This document shows positions 13,401 through 22,596 of a stretch of DNA of 64,000 bases, piece by piece. Each line of letters begins with the position of its first letter. Positions within the stretch are counted from its first letter, which is position 1. Below the pieces are notes generated by a model. The model made no database searches, was not told the DNA's origin, and was given only the letters and a program-made list of their open reading frames with translations. The position numbers and the translations under genes were made by a program. Source of the DNA: Pseudoips prasinana (lineage: Eukaryota > Arthropoda > Insecta > Lepidoptera > Nolidae); the NCBI GenBank assembly GCA_951640165.1, contig OX621237.1:3782001-3846000 (forward strand), written 5' to 3'.

Positions 13401-14736
13401 TATGTATATACCTACAGTGAAAATGATGTGAAACACTTCCTTATCATTTATTGGTAGACTATTACTATATAATTTAGTACCAAGATTACGTTAAGCTATC
13501 TTGAAATTTGCCTGATGGGTTAAATTTGCACCAAAAAAGTAAACAGATGACTCAACATCCGTTGTTACGTTCTGAACGATAACTGTCCCTCATGACAGGG
13601 AGCTGAATAAAGTCGCTGGAGGGAAGGCCAACTTCGAGCAGTTCACCGGAGCAAACCAAACAACGGAGCAAACTATCTTAGCCTCCGACGTAACATAAGC
13701 GTACTACTAGGTACCACTGTCTCGCACCGGATTTTCTGATTGTCTGCAACTACCCGCATTTCGTCATACCCGCGTTTCAAACGGCTCAAAATACAGGTTA
13801 AAATAACAACCGTTCGATTTTAAACCCGTACATAAGTGATCCAGCATTTCACCATCATCATGTCAGCCGAATGACGTCCACTGCTGGACAAGAGCCTCGC
13901 CCAAGAATGGAGGATATCCCATAATGACAGCCACGCTTGACAGAAAGTATGGTGCTCATATCACACAAAGACACTGCTGCCTGTTTTCTGGCAGACATTT
14001 CGGGATGAGATTGGGAGGTGATATTCTATGCCGTCCACATTTTACCAGAATTCTCTGAAAGTTTTAGTGCTAGTTCACTTATCTGTAAATTTCCATGTAA
14101 TGTCCACAGGTTCATCTTATCTGCATGCCTCCCACTCACGACAACATTTGCCAAAAATCATCAAAATACCACTTCGTAAACGAGTACTTGTACAAACCGA
14201 TCAACGAAGAGGAAGTGCAGAGGAAGCCCAACATTTCCCTCAAATACTCCGACAGGTATTACCCCGCTGAGGTCTACAGGGACGACAGATTCGACCAGGA
14301 TGATGAAGAAGAGGTAAGCCAACGCGGCAGCGCAATTTGATGTTTCCTTAAAATTTTGGTTAGATTTATATACCATTGCCATATAGAAGCCTCGTTAGAC
14401 TGGTGGCTATTGAAACTCTAGTCATTTTAACACACTATAATACAGGTTCAATCATATTCTTCCAACCCACTTCATGACTTTGTCTTTACTTAACATCACG
14501 TTTTGTTGTAAGTTTGTGCTTGCTGAGTGTTTTTATTATAATTAAAATAACCGCATCTGATTGTCCAGGATGAGGCTCCCCGACGCAACGCTCCCGCGCC
14601 CGTGCCCGCGCAGCAGCTACAGGCGCGGCCCGCACAGCGCCCGCCCATGCAACCGCAGGTGTTCCGCTCCGCAGAAGAAGTTAACATCCCCCTAGTCCAA
14701 AGACGTCCTCAACGCCCATATGACTTCGACTTCTAA
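4424..14736 (+). CDS. secreted protein with one type-2 chitin-binding domain (CPAP1-like), start exon not found
   Basis: Coding exons: 4424-4538, 11638-11874, 12637-12885, 14110-14313, 14569-14736 (stop TAA 14734-14736). All have ag/gt borders and all internal joins are phase 0. The first seen exon enters one base into a codon, so the ATG lies in an unseen upstream exon. It encodes a signal peptide (WRYLLTLLLLGVAFA, then SEEDD). Next come a Gln/His-rich exon and an acidic segment. A six-cysteine chitin-binding type 2 (peritrophin-A/CBM14) domain follows, split across exons 3 and 4: C-x13-C-x5-C-x9-C, intron, C-x8-C. The tail is acidic, then Pro/Gln/Arg-rich, ending YDFDF. About 323 residues are visible. 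Single-domain proteins of this kind are cuticular proteins analogous to peritrophins, which bind chitin in extracellular cuticle. A role in cuticle rather than gut peritrophic matrix is inferred from the single domain and low-complexity flanks. Confidence 0.88.
4600..4810. repeat. SINE/LINE-tail repeat in intron 1
   Basis: The part near 4627-4700 ('gatcatgagagtgatggaat') matches 45525-45595. The part near 4750-4800 ('ggcttgaacaactcggacac') matches 9635-9690. It is an old dispersed repeat. Confidence 0.6.
4841..5278 (+). pseudogene. non-LTR retrotransposon ORF2 C-terminal fragment (CR1/jockey type)
   Basis: A 145-codon open frame resembles the region after the reverse transcriptase in CR1/jockey LINEs. 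'LCAEFHLLPLVSHRE' and 'LRGSIDCPQLL' correspond to 'LQYFKMQTLETRRDM' and 'IRGNINCPDLL' in the LINE at 42800-44110. No catalytic domain is left. AT-rich 3' sequence with an 'aataaataaata' tail runs to about 5505; the same tail phrase (gctgttggtcttcc) recurs near 46208. It lies inside intron 1 of the chitin-binding gene. Confidence 0.7.
5506..8782. other. intron 1 sequence with old repeats, no gene
   Basis: Contains a relic of MITE family A (5604-5630), a reversed tRNA-SINE of family S1 (about 6390-6605), a LINE-tail phrase (7497-7530, 'aaagtcaaagtcaaag') and a tRNA-like SINE head (about 8225-8330, with GGTTCGATCCC). No coding exon was recognised. Confidence 0.5.
8783..8868. repeat. near-perfect 41-bp foldback hairpin
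   Basis: The left arm begins AAATACCAATATACTTTATG and the right arm is its reverse complement after a loop of about 4 nt. One internal mismatch is seen. Confidence 0.9.
8869..10098. other. intron 1 sequence, one repeat piece
   Basis: 9615-9700 carries the 'ggcttgaacaactcggacac' repeat shared with 4750-4800. ORFs at 9040-9393 and 9103-9360 overlap on opposite strands and look accidental. Confidence 0.5.
10099..10411 (-). mobile_element. Helitron, family H1, full length
   Basis: 313 bp. On the minus strand it begins TCTATACATATAATAAAATC and ends with a GC hairpin, GGGGCACAG and CTAG. The outside bases fit insertion between A and T. Confidence 0.8.
10412..11637. other. end of intron 1, no recognised feature
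   Basis: No repeats or exons were recognised before the acceptor at 11636-11637. Confidence 0.5.
13851..14025 (+). repeat. S2 dispersed repeat (SINE-like)
   Basis: Opens with CATCATCATGTCAGCCGAA, then 'gacgtccactgctggacaa'. Its middle matches 31735-32195 and 55650-55890. It ends about 85 bp before exon 14110. Confidence 0.7.
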
Positions 14737-14974
14737 AGCGGCTCTCTATTAGTGGTCAAGTTATTGGCTTGTAAGCTCTACTTCCAATTTGCCAATTGTG
14801 AAATATCATAAATTAGCCATTTAAAAGTTCAGTGGTTCTTTGCATTTTCATCGAACATATCATATCATCCCCACGTCTATCAATATCATCGAAAATGGCA
14901 AAATAATATGTGATCACGTAATCGCGTTTTCATATTTCATATTCATACTTCTATTGCTAAGAATCACTGAAGTT

Positions 14975-14980
14975 AATAAA
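14975..14980 (+). promoter_or_regulatory. candidate polyadenylation signal of the chitin-binding gene
   Basis: AATAAA lies about 240 bp after the stop codon. Other weaker signals follow, so the true end is uncertain. Confidence 0.35.
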
Positions 14981-15611
14981 GACTCGGTACCTAACCTAAC
15001 ATCAAAAGGATCTGTGTGTACTTTGTTAATTAAATCAATTTTTGATTGATTTGTTGTACCATCATATGTAATGTAAGGTTAAATTTAATTAAACTTATTT
15101 ATATTTTTGTAAAATAAGTCACAAATTAGTTTTAAGCTAGTCTTTGTGTTACCTAAATAAGCAAAATTAAAATATGTAAAAACAAATAATGTTAATTCTT
15201 TTATTTGATGAAGTGTGATAAGTAACTTAGATCATCGCTAAAGGTTTAGATTAAAGGTGCAGTTGAATCACAGTCGTCGTGATTTCTTACTACTTTATTA
15301 ATTATATTAGCATGATAAATTGATAATAAACAGTCGGAAAGCTTCGTAGAAAAGTCAAGGTAGTTATTACCGGCGCACTAGATTTATAATTAATTGTAGT
15401 ATCTCATTTAAAATAGTTTAAAAATGGTTGGTGTCTCAGACAGTCTTGTAGGGAATTTCCTTCTATTTATATGGCAAAAGCCAAATCTAGCAGCATGAGA
15501 TCCATTTTTTTTATTTGTGCATTGTATAGCATACTTACTATGGTTAAATCTCGAAATCTCGATTTTCAATCTTCTTACACACCCTTCCTTATATTATCAT
15601 TTATCTGTAGC

Positions 15612-16637
15612 TTAACAATTTGCCAAAGGTATCATGATTTTTCGAGATTTTAATATTTCCATGAATCTTTGATATTTCTTATTCGCTTCCACTTTCACAG
15701 GCCTCGTGAATCGATGGACAAAATATTCTTGGAAGTACTCTAGAGAATCGTTGACCAAGTTTAAAAGAGGGTTCATATACACCAGGATTTTTTTGTAATG
15801 TGATGAGGCGCCAATCACTTATGTGTTTAGTATTATTATCGCCCGATGAATTCAATTCTTCTCCTTCCCTACTATGAGCATTTGGTTCCGTTACTGTATT
15901 AGACTCTAAAACTGTAGAATTTCTGCTACCTGTTGTAGAGTATGAAAGATGACTAGATTCATCAGTTGTAGATTCATGATGCTTTACAGATATTTCAATA
16001 CCGTAGGATTTAAAACGACTATCGCGTGACGTAGCAGAATCTGATGTCCAATCATTAAATATGTTTGTATAATGTTCATGAGGTCTGAAATTTCTTCTGT
16101 TGCCACGTGACGTTTTACTGTTGCGAAACCTACAGTTCTTTATAGATTTTTTACGAGTTTCATAAGACTGATTACAAAAATCAATATTGTTGTTGGTACC
16201 ACACCTGAAGTTCTGCCCTTTAATCGTCTGTTGGTACAAAAAGGTATCATAATCTGAAATCAGATGAAATGATATTAACCAATTATTCATAAGAACATAA
16301 AAATGAAAATATCAGTGAAATTCTTACCAGAATTCTTAGTATGTCCTTTGGTACATGATTCAAAAAAACTATTATTTAAAGGTGTATAAGTGAAAGTATC
16401 TTCCATAGGATTTTCATTTAGGAAGCAACCTCTGGCAGTTGCAGATTTATTACAGTGAGATATATAAGGTATTGAGTTCCATCCCACCATTTGATTTCCT
16501 TCACATGGTTTGAAACCTTCAGGTACTGAATAGTTTCGTTCTTCATAATGAGGTAGAATTTTTGAAAAAGTATATTTGTTATATGGCTTAGGTTTTATTT
16601 TTATATTTTCTGATGACTTTTGTAAATTATTCGTCAT
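15612..16637 (-). CDS. unrecognised protein, downstream ORF of an apparent two-ORF transcript; frame broken at a T7 run
   Basis: Exons on the minus strand: 16637-16328 and 16253-15612. The intron has a GTAAGA donor and a TTTCAG acceptor and joins in phase 1, keeping the frame. The start ATG (16637-16635) overlaps the stop of an upstream ORF as ATGA. The protein is Ser/Asn/Thr-rich and basic, has no signal peptide or membrane helix, and I recognise no domain. At 15788-15794 the plus strand has seven T. In the current frame the protein turns unlikely and stops at 15679. One extra T would continue into a natural-looking tail ('NPLLNLVNDSLEYF', 'KKYQRFMEILKSRK') ending at 15612, about 318 residues in total. 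The break may be a sequencing error, a recent mutation or a real pseudogene. Function is unknown. Confidence 0.55.
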
Positions 16638-18961
16638 CCTTGCAAGTTAATTACAAAGTAATTCTTTATCATCTGCGTTTCCGCCTGTAAAGAAAACAAA
16701 TATGTTACGTACATACATACATAGACTCACGCTTGTTTCCTAGCGAGGTAGGCCGAGACAACGGAATTCCATTTGTCACGATGCTTGCACACCTATTTTG
16801 TTTTGTTTACTTTCATTACATTCATCATACATGCTCGCCGGTTTAGGGTACTTCTGACCTGGCCTTTCATGACAAAATCTTCGCTTCGGATCGAAAATAT
16901 TCTACAAGGTCTGCCCTTGTACCATTGACACAGGCCAAGTATACTTCTTTTGTGAATCTTCTTTCATTCCGCCTTTTTAAATGCATGATACGTCTTAGCA
17001 TACCCTTTTCAATGTTTGTGAGTTTGTAACTACATTCTCTTTCACACCACAACGTTCTCTTACGCCAGTATTTAGTATTCTGTTTCCCAAAATCACACCA
17101 CACATACTTCTCAGAGCTCTCATGTCCACTGCATTTATTTTACTTTCATACCTTTTCTGCCATGCCCAACTTACACTTTTATACATTATAGTTGGAACTG
17201 ACTCTCCATCACGCATGGCCAGTCGAGACGTTTTTTAAACTTGCGGACTACTCATAAAGTTCATGTCCCATTACTTGATTCCCAGCATTTACTCTTATTT
17301 CAATATATTTTTCACATTTCCTATCTTTAGTAACCACAGTTCCCAAATATACACACGGTTACACTTGTTTTATAATCACAGTTTCAAATGGTGTCATGTA
17401 TTCATCCCTTTCAAATACAATAACTTTAGTTTATTCAACGTTCAATTTCATTCCTTTCCTTTTAAAAGCTTCATGCAAAATTGTTACCATCTCCTGCATT
17501 TCATCCACCGACGATGCATGTAGGTATTACTTGATCATCAGCGTAAATAAGGCATTCGGTGAGTTTATTCATACTTAGACCACATTAATTTTCTTTCAAA
17601 TTATAAACAACTACCCACGAATAGGTTAAACAACCACGGTGATATAATATTTATCTATTTTATAAATATACTATTTTGAATTAGGTACACTTACGTAAAC
17701 TTTTCATCAAAATTATGTTTTTATAAATGGTAATCAACGATAACTTAATCTTTTCTGCAAAATACTGGAAATATGATATTGCTATATTGTAGAAACGGTT
17801 TTTCAATTCCTTTTTGGATGTATCATTTATGCAGTCCAACAAATCGTACTAAAATAAATTATAATAGATTAATTTAGAGAAGACATCAAATAACAGGCGG
17901 ACTCGATCGTATTTTTATTAGTATGGTACTATTCCATTTTTTACGGTATTTATACTAGTTATATAGGGCGAATGGTGAAGAATACTGTCCTTAAAGCCTT
18001 GCTCCATTCCGGTGCCCAGTTTCTAGTATTACAACCTCAGTGAAATGTATTTCGCCTACTGTCGTTTTTGACGCAATTATTTTGTAACGGTATATAGTTG
18101 TAACGGATAGCCCCTTTTAAAACTGGCTACCGTCACCAAAACTTAGACAGAAGCATTTTGTATTTCACTCTAACACAGGACACATATTGTGCTGCACAAG
18201 TGTGTGCGGCATAAGAGGTGCAGAATGCACTCTCTTGAAGTGGCGATGGAACATCCGACAGGACCGGGAGATATCAGTATGTAGCACCGGCATTACTCGT
18301 TCTCACAGGATTTGTGATATACGCAGGATTAACACAGACAACTTCCTAATTTCACGTTGCTATTCAGTTTTATAGTAGGTATAGGAAAATCCCAATAACA
18401 CTATAATCAGATTTCATGATCTATAAATTTAATACAATCTACCTACTGATATAACATAGGGTGCCGAGATTTCTTAGCTGGGTTATGGTTAACTTACTAA
18501 GCAATTAAATAATTGAATTGAAATTAACTTACTTGAATTTTATATTTATAAATCCCAAAGAAACGAGTTTTAACATTCGATATTAATATCAATGCGATAA
18601 GATACAAAAACTGCAATACATTGTAATACTCGCCACAAGATGATATGCCCAACTGAGTAAAATTCACCATCAGGAAATGAGCTAAAGAGTGTTGAAACAC
18701 TAGAGAAAGTATGTATAAGTACGAGAAGGAAATTCCCATAGTCATCAGAAAAAGCGCATTAGAAGTAAAATAATTACAATTTTCACTTGTGAACTTCGTA
18801 TATTGTCTGCTCCGACGAGGGCATTTCCAGGAAATCCTAATTCTTTTGTTTAGCTTTTGCATTCGGGCTGGGTACAAAGATTTTATTACTAAAATATTTA
18901 AATAAAAATTTTGTATGTATTCAGTTCTTCCTTCTACTTCATAGCTGTTTAAATTGGACAT
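16634..18961 (-). CDS. unrecognised small membrane protein, upstream ORF of the two-ORF transcript
   Basis: Exon 1 is 18961-18533 (143 codons) and ends exactly at a GTAAGT donor in phase 0. The next usable acceptor found (TTTACAG) opens an exon at 16684, which adds 16 codons and ends TGA at 16636-16634, giving about 159 residues. An in-frame TGA lies three codons before the ATG. The N-terminal half is basic. Two hydrophobic helices are likely, around residues 72-92 ('ALFLMTMGISFSYLYIL') and 117-130 ('FLYLIALILIS'). No family was recognised. The intron between the exons holds an RTE fragment. The exon pairing is inferred from splice signals only, and intermediate exons cannot be excluded. Confidence 0.45.
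16861..17575 (-). mobile_element. RTE-like LINE fragment (reverse transcriptase end)
   Basis: The minus strand shows the catalytic phrase LIYADDQ at about 17535-17560. It is followed by stretches resembling 'GMKLNVE', 'AVDMRALRSMCGV', 'RERCGVKENVVT' and 'IEKGMLRRIMHLKRRNERR'. These are the conserved 3' part of RTE-type LINEs common in Lepidoptera. The frame shifts at least twice, so it is dead. It lies in the intron of the minus-strand locus. Confidence 0.8.
17576..18532. other. intron sequence, nothing recognised
   Basis: No ORF with splice context and no identified repeat. Confidence 0.45.
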
Positions 18962-19656
18962 TTGCTGTCAGTTTCATCTATGCCAAAAAGTGGAGAACAG
19001 TGTGGGATCATTAAATTTTGGATAAGATACATGAACGCACTGTATCAATTTGGGAACGCGACTATACTTAAGACTATTATCATCGATGTCAGAGTTTTGG
19101 CGCCAACGCGGAAAAGGACGCATCGAGGCCATGTTTTATTTTCAAAAACTGGTGTAAATTTGAGTTTTTATTTATAAATATGGTGGATTTTTAGACATAA
19201 CATCTTCGACAACGTACACAAGTGGAGGAAAGTGCGATATTGCCGTGAATTGTGATTTTCCGTGTTGAAACCAAAACTCCATAGAAGCCTCTAGTAAGTA
19301 ATAAAGTCTCCACTGCTTTACTGGGGTAGGACTATGACTTGACTGTGACGGACGTGACGGACATGACTGACTGGCTTTGAAATATAAATATTGCAACTGA
19401 AGACGAAGCGGTATGGTTACAGATCTTAGCCTGCCCAAAGAGGGCGAAATAAAAACAAAAAAAAATCATCGATGTCAATGTCAAAGTTACAGTGGTTACA
19501 TTAAATTGTTTGGATTTGTTTGCAGGTTATGTTTTGTAAGATAAAACTACAGATTGGACATATATTACTGAATAACGTTGTATCGGGCATTAGTTATAGT
19601 AATTTCTGATTGGACACTGTCATTGTTGAACTAATGGAACACATATTTGCATTACA
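18962..19656. promoter_or_regulatory. divergent promoter interval between the two-ORF locus and PIGW
   Basis: About 695 bp separates two head-to-head starts. About 300 bp of it (19100-19410) is a diverged copy of 47455-47740. A TTTGTTTGCAG acceptor-like site ends at 19525, so PIGW may have a spliced 5' UTR. No core promoter motif could be fixed. Confidence 0.45.
19100..19410. repeat. dispersed repeat, copy 1 (partner 47455-47740)
   Basis: Shared phrases in the same order: 'tatggtggatt'/'tatgatggatt', 'gtggaggaaagtg'/'gtgtaggaaagtg', 'gaattgtgattttc'/'gattgtgattttc', 'ccatagaagc' and 'taggacttt'/'taggactat'. Class unknown. Confidence 0.65.
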
Positions 19657-19660
19657 ATGA
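19634..19660 (+). other. short upstream ORF overlapping the PIGW start
   Basis: An 8-codon uORF (MEHIFALQ, stop) ends with TGA at 19658-19660, overlapping the PIGW ATG as ATGA. If transcribed, PIGW translation would need reinitiation or leaky scanning. Confidence 0.5.
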
Positions 19661-20967
19661 ACGCGACAGAATACAAGAAGTATCATGAATTCTACATGCA
19701 AAATAACTACGGATCTACGGCAGTCCACACTTTCTGTTGTATTTTCTTTACGATTCTATGTGCTACGTACATTGCGGTCAGACCAAAGTTCTCAACATAC
19801 AGCCAATACGTCTATGAATACCTTATAATAGTGTTACCTCTCACACTTGTCCATACAACTTTGGCTGAATATATTTACATTTTTACGTTCACTGTGTCAT
19901 TAATTTTGTTATACGAGGTATCGTTTTATTTTAAGAATATACATAAGATTTTCACTCAGAAAAATGTGTTTGAAAATGACAGAGTTCCATTGATATCTTT
20001 GATAAGAGGACTAACATATTTAATTACAGTATTATGCATTTTAGCTGTCGATTTTCAGAGCTTCCCAAGGTATTTAGCTAAAACTGAGAAGTATGGATAT
20101 AGTCTAATGGATACTGGGGTAGCATTATTTGTTTTAGTGAGTGGTTTAGTTCACAAAGATTTACAGAAAGATAAGTTTAAGCAAATATTAAAGAGCAATA
20201 TTAAAATAATTTTCATATTACTTATTCTTGGTGTGGGCAGATATGTGTCTGTAAAACAATTAGATTATCAAGAACATGTCACAGAATATGGTGTACATTG
20301 GAATTTCTTTTTTACTATAGCAGCTTGTAAATTAATTTCAACTATAATTTTATATTTCTTTGACCATGTTTTGCTATTTAGCATTGTAACTTTAGTTATA
20401 CATGAAACCAGTTTGTATATTAGCCTTCATGATTGGGTATTTGGTAATAGTCCAAGAGATTCAATAATATCAGCAAATAGGGAGGGGTTGTCATCATGTT
20501 TGGGATATGTGTCTTTATATCTCTTTGGTGTTCACATAAAACATGTATTTTTAAACAAGAAAGTCACAAAATTGTTTACACAGATGCAACTTGTATGCAC
20601 AGCTGTAATATTATGTTTATTGAGTTACTATGTGAACCAAATTTTTCCAACATCTAGAACATTAGCGAATGCTGGCTATTGTTTGTATATGAATGCTGTT
20701 TTAGTTTCTATATCAAGTATATTATATTTTATCTTAGCTTTAATTAATGATAAGTGTAATAACTTTAGTATGCCACTGATTTTATCCAGTATAAATTCAA
20801 ATGGTTTGACATACTTTTTAATTTCTAATTTGTTGACTGGTGCTATCAATTTATCTATGCAAACATTGTTAGTGTCTAGTGGTATGACTTTCATCATTTT
20901 AAATGTTTATATGATAACTACACTAATATGTATTGACATGCTGAAAAGACTGGGAATTAAAATATAA
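19657..20967 (+). CDS. PIGW: GPI inositol acyltransferase (PIG-W/GWT1 family)
   Basis: A single open exon of 436 codons. PIG-W/GWT1 is a polytopic ER membrane enzyme that adds an acyl chain to the inositol of glucosaminyl-phosphatidylinositol, an early step of GPI-anchor synthesis. The family's conserved core is visible: 'DRVPLISLIRGLTYL', then 'AVDFQSFPRYLAKTEKYGYS' and 'LMDTGVALFV' (about residues 108-159), then 'TEYGVHWNFFFT' (about 210-221) and 'SANREGLSSCLGY' (about 270-282). A dozen or so hydrophobic helices run through the protein, with a short basic C-terminus (MLKRLGIKI). It is somewhat shorter than the human protein (about 500 residues) but has no internal break. The start is the first ATG of the conserved frame. 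The gene lies head to head with the unrecognised minus-strand locus. Confidence 0.95.
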   Translation: MNATEYKKYHEFYMQNNYGSTAVHTFCCIFFTILCATYIAVRPKFSTYSQYVYEYLIIVLPLTLVHTTLAEYIYIFTFTVSLILLYEVSFYFKNIHKIFTQKNVFENDRVPLISLIRGLTYLITVLCILAVDFQSFPRYLAKTEKYGYSLMDTGVALFVLVSGLVHKDLQKDKFKQILKSNIKIIFILLILGVGRYVSVKQLDYQEHVTEYGVHWNFFFTIAACKLISTIILYFFDHVLLFSIVTLVIHETSLYISLHDWVFGNSPRDSIISANREGLSSCLGYVSLYLFGVHIKHVFLNKKVTKLFTQMQLVCTAVILCLLSYYVNQIFPTSRTLANAGYCLYMNAVLVSISSILYFILALINDKCNNFSMPLILSSINSNGLTYFLISNLLTGAINLSMQTLLVSSGMTFIILNVYMITTLICIDMLKRLGIKI

Positions 20968-21067
20968 ACTTTATAGTATTACCATATCACATTATTTTTA
21001 TATTGGATTTAATTCCAGTTTCTTCCATGCCTTAAGAATGGTAAACCACTCCCACCCTTTAAATATA

Positions 21068-21073
21068 AATAAA
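21068..21073 (+). promoter_or_regulatory. polyadenylation signal of PIGW
   Basis: AATAAA about 100 bp after the PIGW stop codon, followed by A/T-rich sequence. Confidence 0.55.
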
Positions 21074-21410
21074 ATAACCTTGAATTTATCAACAAATAAA
21101 TTTATTTATTTACTATAAATATCACAAAAAGTTGCACAGATTAAAAATATGTATATGTAGAAATACAAAAAAATAAAAAAACTATTCTGTGTATCTATGT
21201 CTAGCAGTACCCTTGATGCTAATAGGATATGCTATGTATATATTTGCTACTTTTATCACCATTTAAGAAAAATATGCACAAATAATTTGTACCCCAGATA
21301 TTTATGAGCTTAATATTACTTATAAGTCCAGTCACAAGCCCTAAAATACATATTCAATTGATACTAGCAGCTGCCTCTTCATATTGAGAAATAGCTTATA
21401 TAATTTCCAT

Positions 21411-21510
21411 CATCATGCCATCTGAAAGACCTCCGGCGTCCCCTTAAGGTTACCATAATTGCCGGTGCTACACTACCCATATCCAGCAGCTTCCAGAGAC
21501 CCTCACAAAA
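21411..21510 (+). repeat. S2-like repeat fragment
   Basis: 'catcatgccatctgaaagac' followed by a 'ccagcagcttccagagaccc' region similar to 33903-34080 and 57222-57330. Confidence 0.5.
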
Positions 21511-21557
21511 TCATCAGTATATCAATGGCAAATATTATAATGAAGGGTTGTTATTCA

Positions 21558-21655
21558 CATAGACTTTAAAAAAGCGCTTGTAAATAGTCAGAACCTGTTT
21601 GTCACTACAAACATGTTCTGACTATGACTATGTTATGACTATTTACAAGCGCTTT
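21558..21655. repeat. inverted duplication with CACT loop
   Basis: The outer arm (AAAAAGCGCTTGTAAATAGT) and its reverse complement flank an inner hairpin (GAACCTGTTTGT, CACT, ACAAACATGTTC). The single-copy form of the arm occurs at 35196-35245 and 48300-48350. Confidence 0.85.
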
Positions 21656-21667
21656 TTGATTAATGAT

Positions 21668-21727
21668 TATGTGTAATAATTATGTATACTTATGTCACTA
21701 CATAAGTATACATAATTATTACACATA
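21668..21727. repeat. perfect 28-bp hairpin with CACT loop
   Basis: The arm begins TATGTGTAATAATTATGTAT; the other arm is the exact reverse complement and the loop is CACT (21696-21699). Confidence 0.95.
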
Positions 21728-22114
21728 AAAGTATTACAGGCAATGGTTGGATATACCAGGTCCAGGATTAACGAAAACATGTTTTTTGTTATTTATATTA
21801 TAAACATTTTAGTGGTGCACAAAATTCTGAAACATGATCAAATTTACATAAATTTTCTTACATGTGGATGAAAGTGTCAACTATATTTATCATTTCCTAC
21901 TAGGGCTTAGGGCTCTACTACATATTAGATATAAATACATTATAATGTTACACTCATCATTAGACATTAGATTACTATAGGTTGTTTAAAAGTTCGAGAC
22001 CATTATATGAAAACATCTAGGACATATTGTATTATTTCTGTATCTATTAATCAAATTAAGAATATACAATATAATTAACCAAAACTAAAGAATATCACCT
22101 ACGTCAAATAGTGT

Positions 22115-22325
22115 GTAGTTCCAAAAAGATGCTAGATAGTTCCTGGGACATGGCGCAAAAGGGGGACACCGGAGCAAAATACTCGCGCTCCCGGGGCTCC
22201 CCCCATCAGGCGCCAGAAGAAGTCCACGGCAGGTTAGGTTTAGTCGGTGCAATTCCGACACACCCATTCGCAGACACTTTTTGCGGGTGGCATGCGTAGG
22301 TATTCCCACTGCCTTATCAAAAAAC
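22115..22325. other. GC-rich island, probably a retroelement tail
   Basis: Its composition differs from the flanks (CGCGCTCCCGGGG, ggcgccagaagaagtcc). Overlapping ORFs on both strands match no protein I know. Origin uncertain. Confidence 0.3.
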
Positions 22326-22455
22326 AAAAGTGCTAGATAGTTATTCTTATATACAATTGAAACTTACTTTCGAGGTTGGCGCGTTGTGGATAAATAGCTT
22401 TGCGAAATTAGCCACAAACCAGGGACATTATCACAATTTTGGTAAAGTTCACTAG

Positions 22456-22596
22456 GTACAGACGCCAGCATATCAAGCTACCACAATCTGTCCAAATTCC
22501 CCAATTGAAAGTGAACCTTATGCTAGTGTGATAAAGCTGAAAATCTATAAAAGAAATTTGATGGATTGGGGTAGCTGGATATGCTGGCGTCTGTAC
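22456..22596. mobile_element. MITE family A, copy 1
   Basis: 141 bp with long terminal inverted repeats starting GTACAGACGCCAGCATATC. Homologous copies lie at 24219-24353 and 58810-58950, with a relic at 5604-5630. Possibly Tc1/mariner-derived, as a TA sits inside each GTAC end. Confidence 0.85.

Noticed and set aside
16540..16637. eIF4E-binding-like motif (YTFSKIL) in the unknown protein
   Set aside because: The Leu is one position off from the Y-x4-L-hydrophobic consensus, and short motifs occur by chance.
22085..22327. Overlapping ORFs in a GC-rich island
   Set aside because: The ORFs look driven by composition. No family was recognised and a retroelement tail is more likely.
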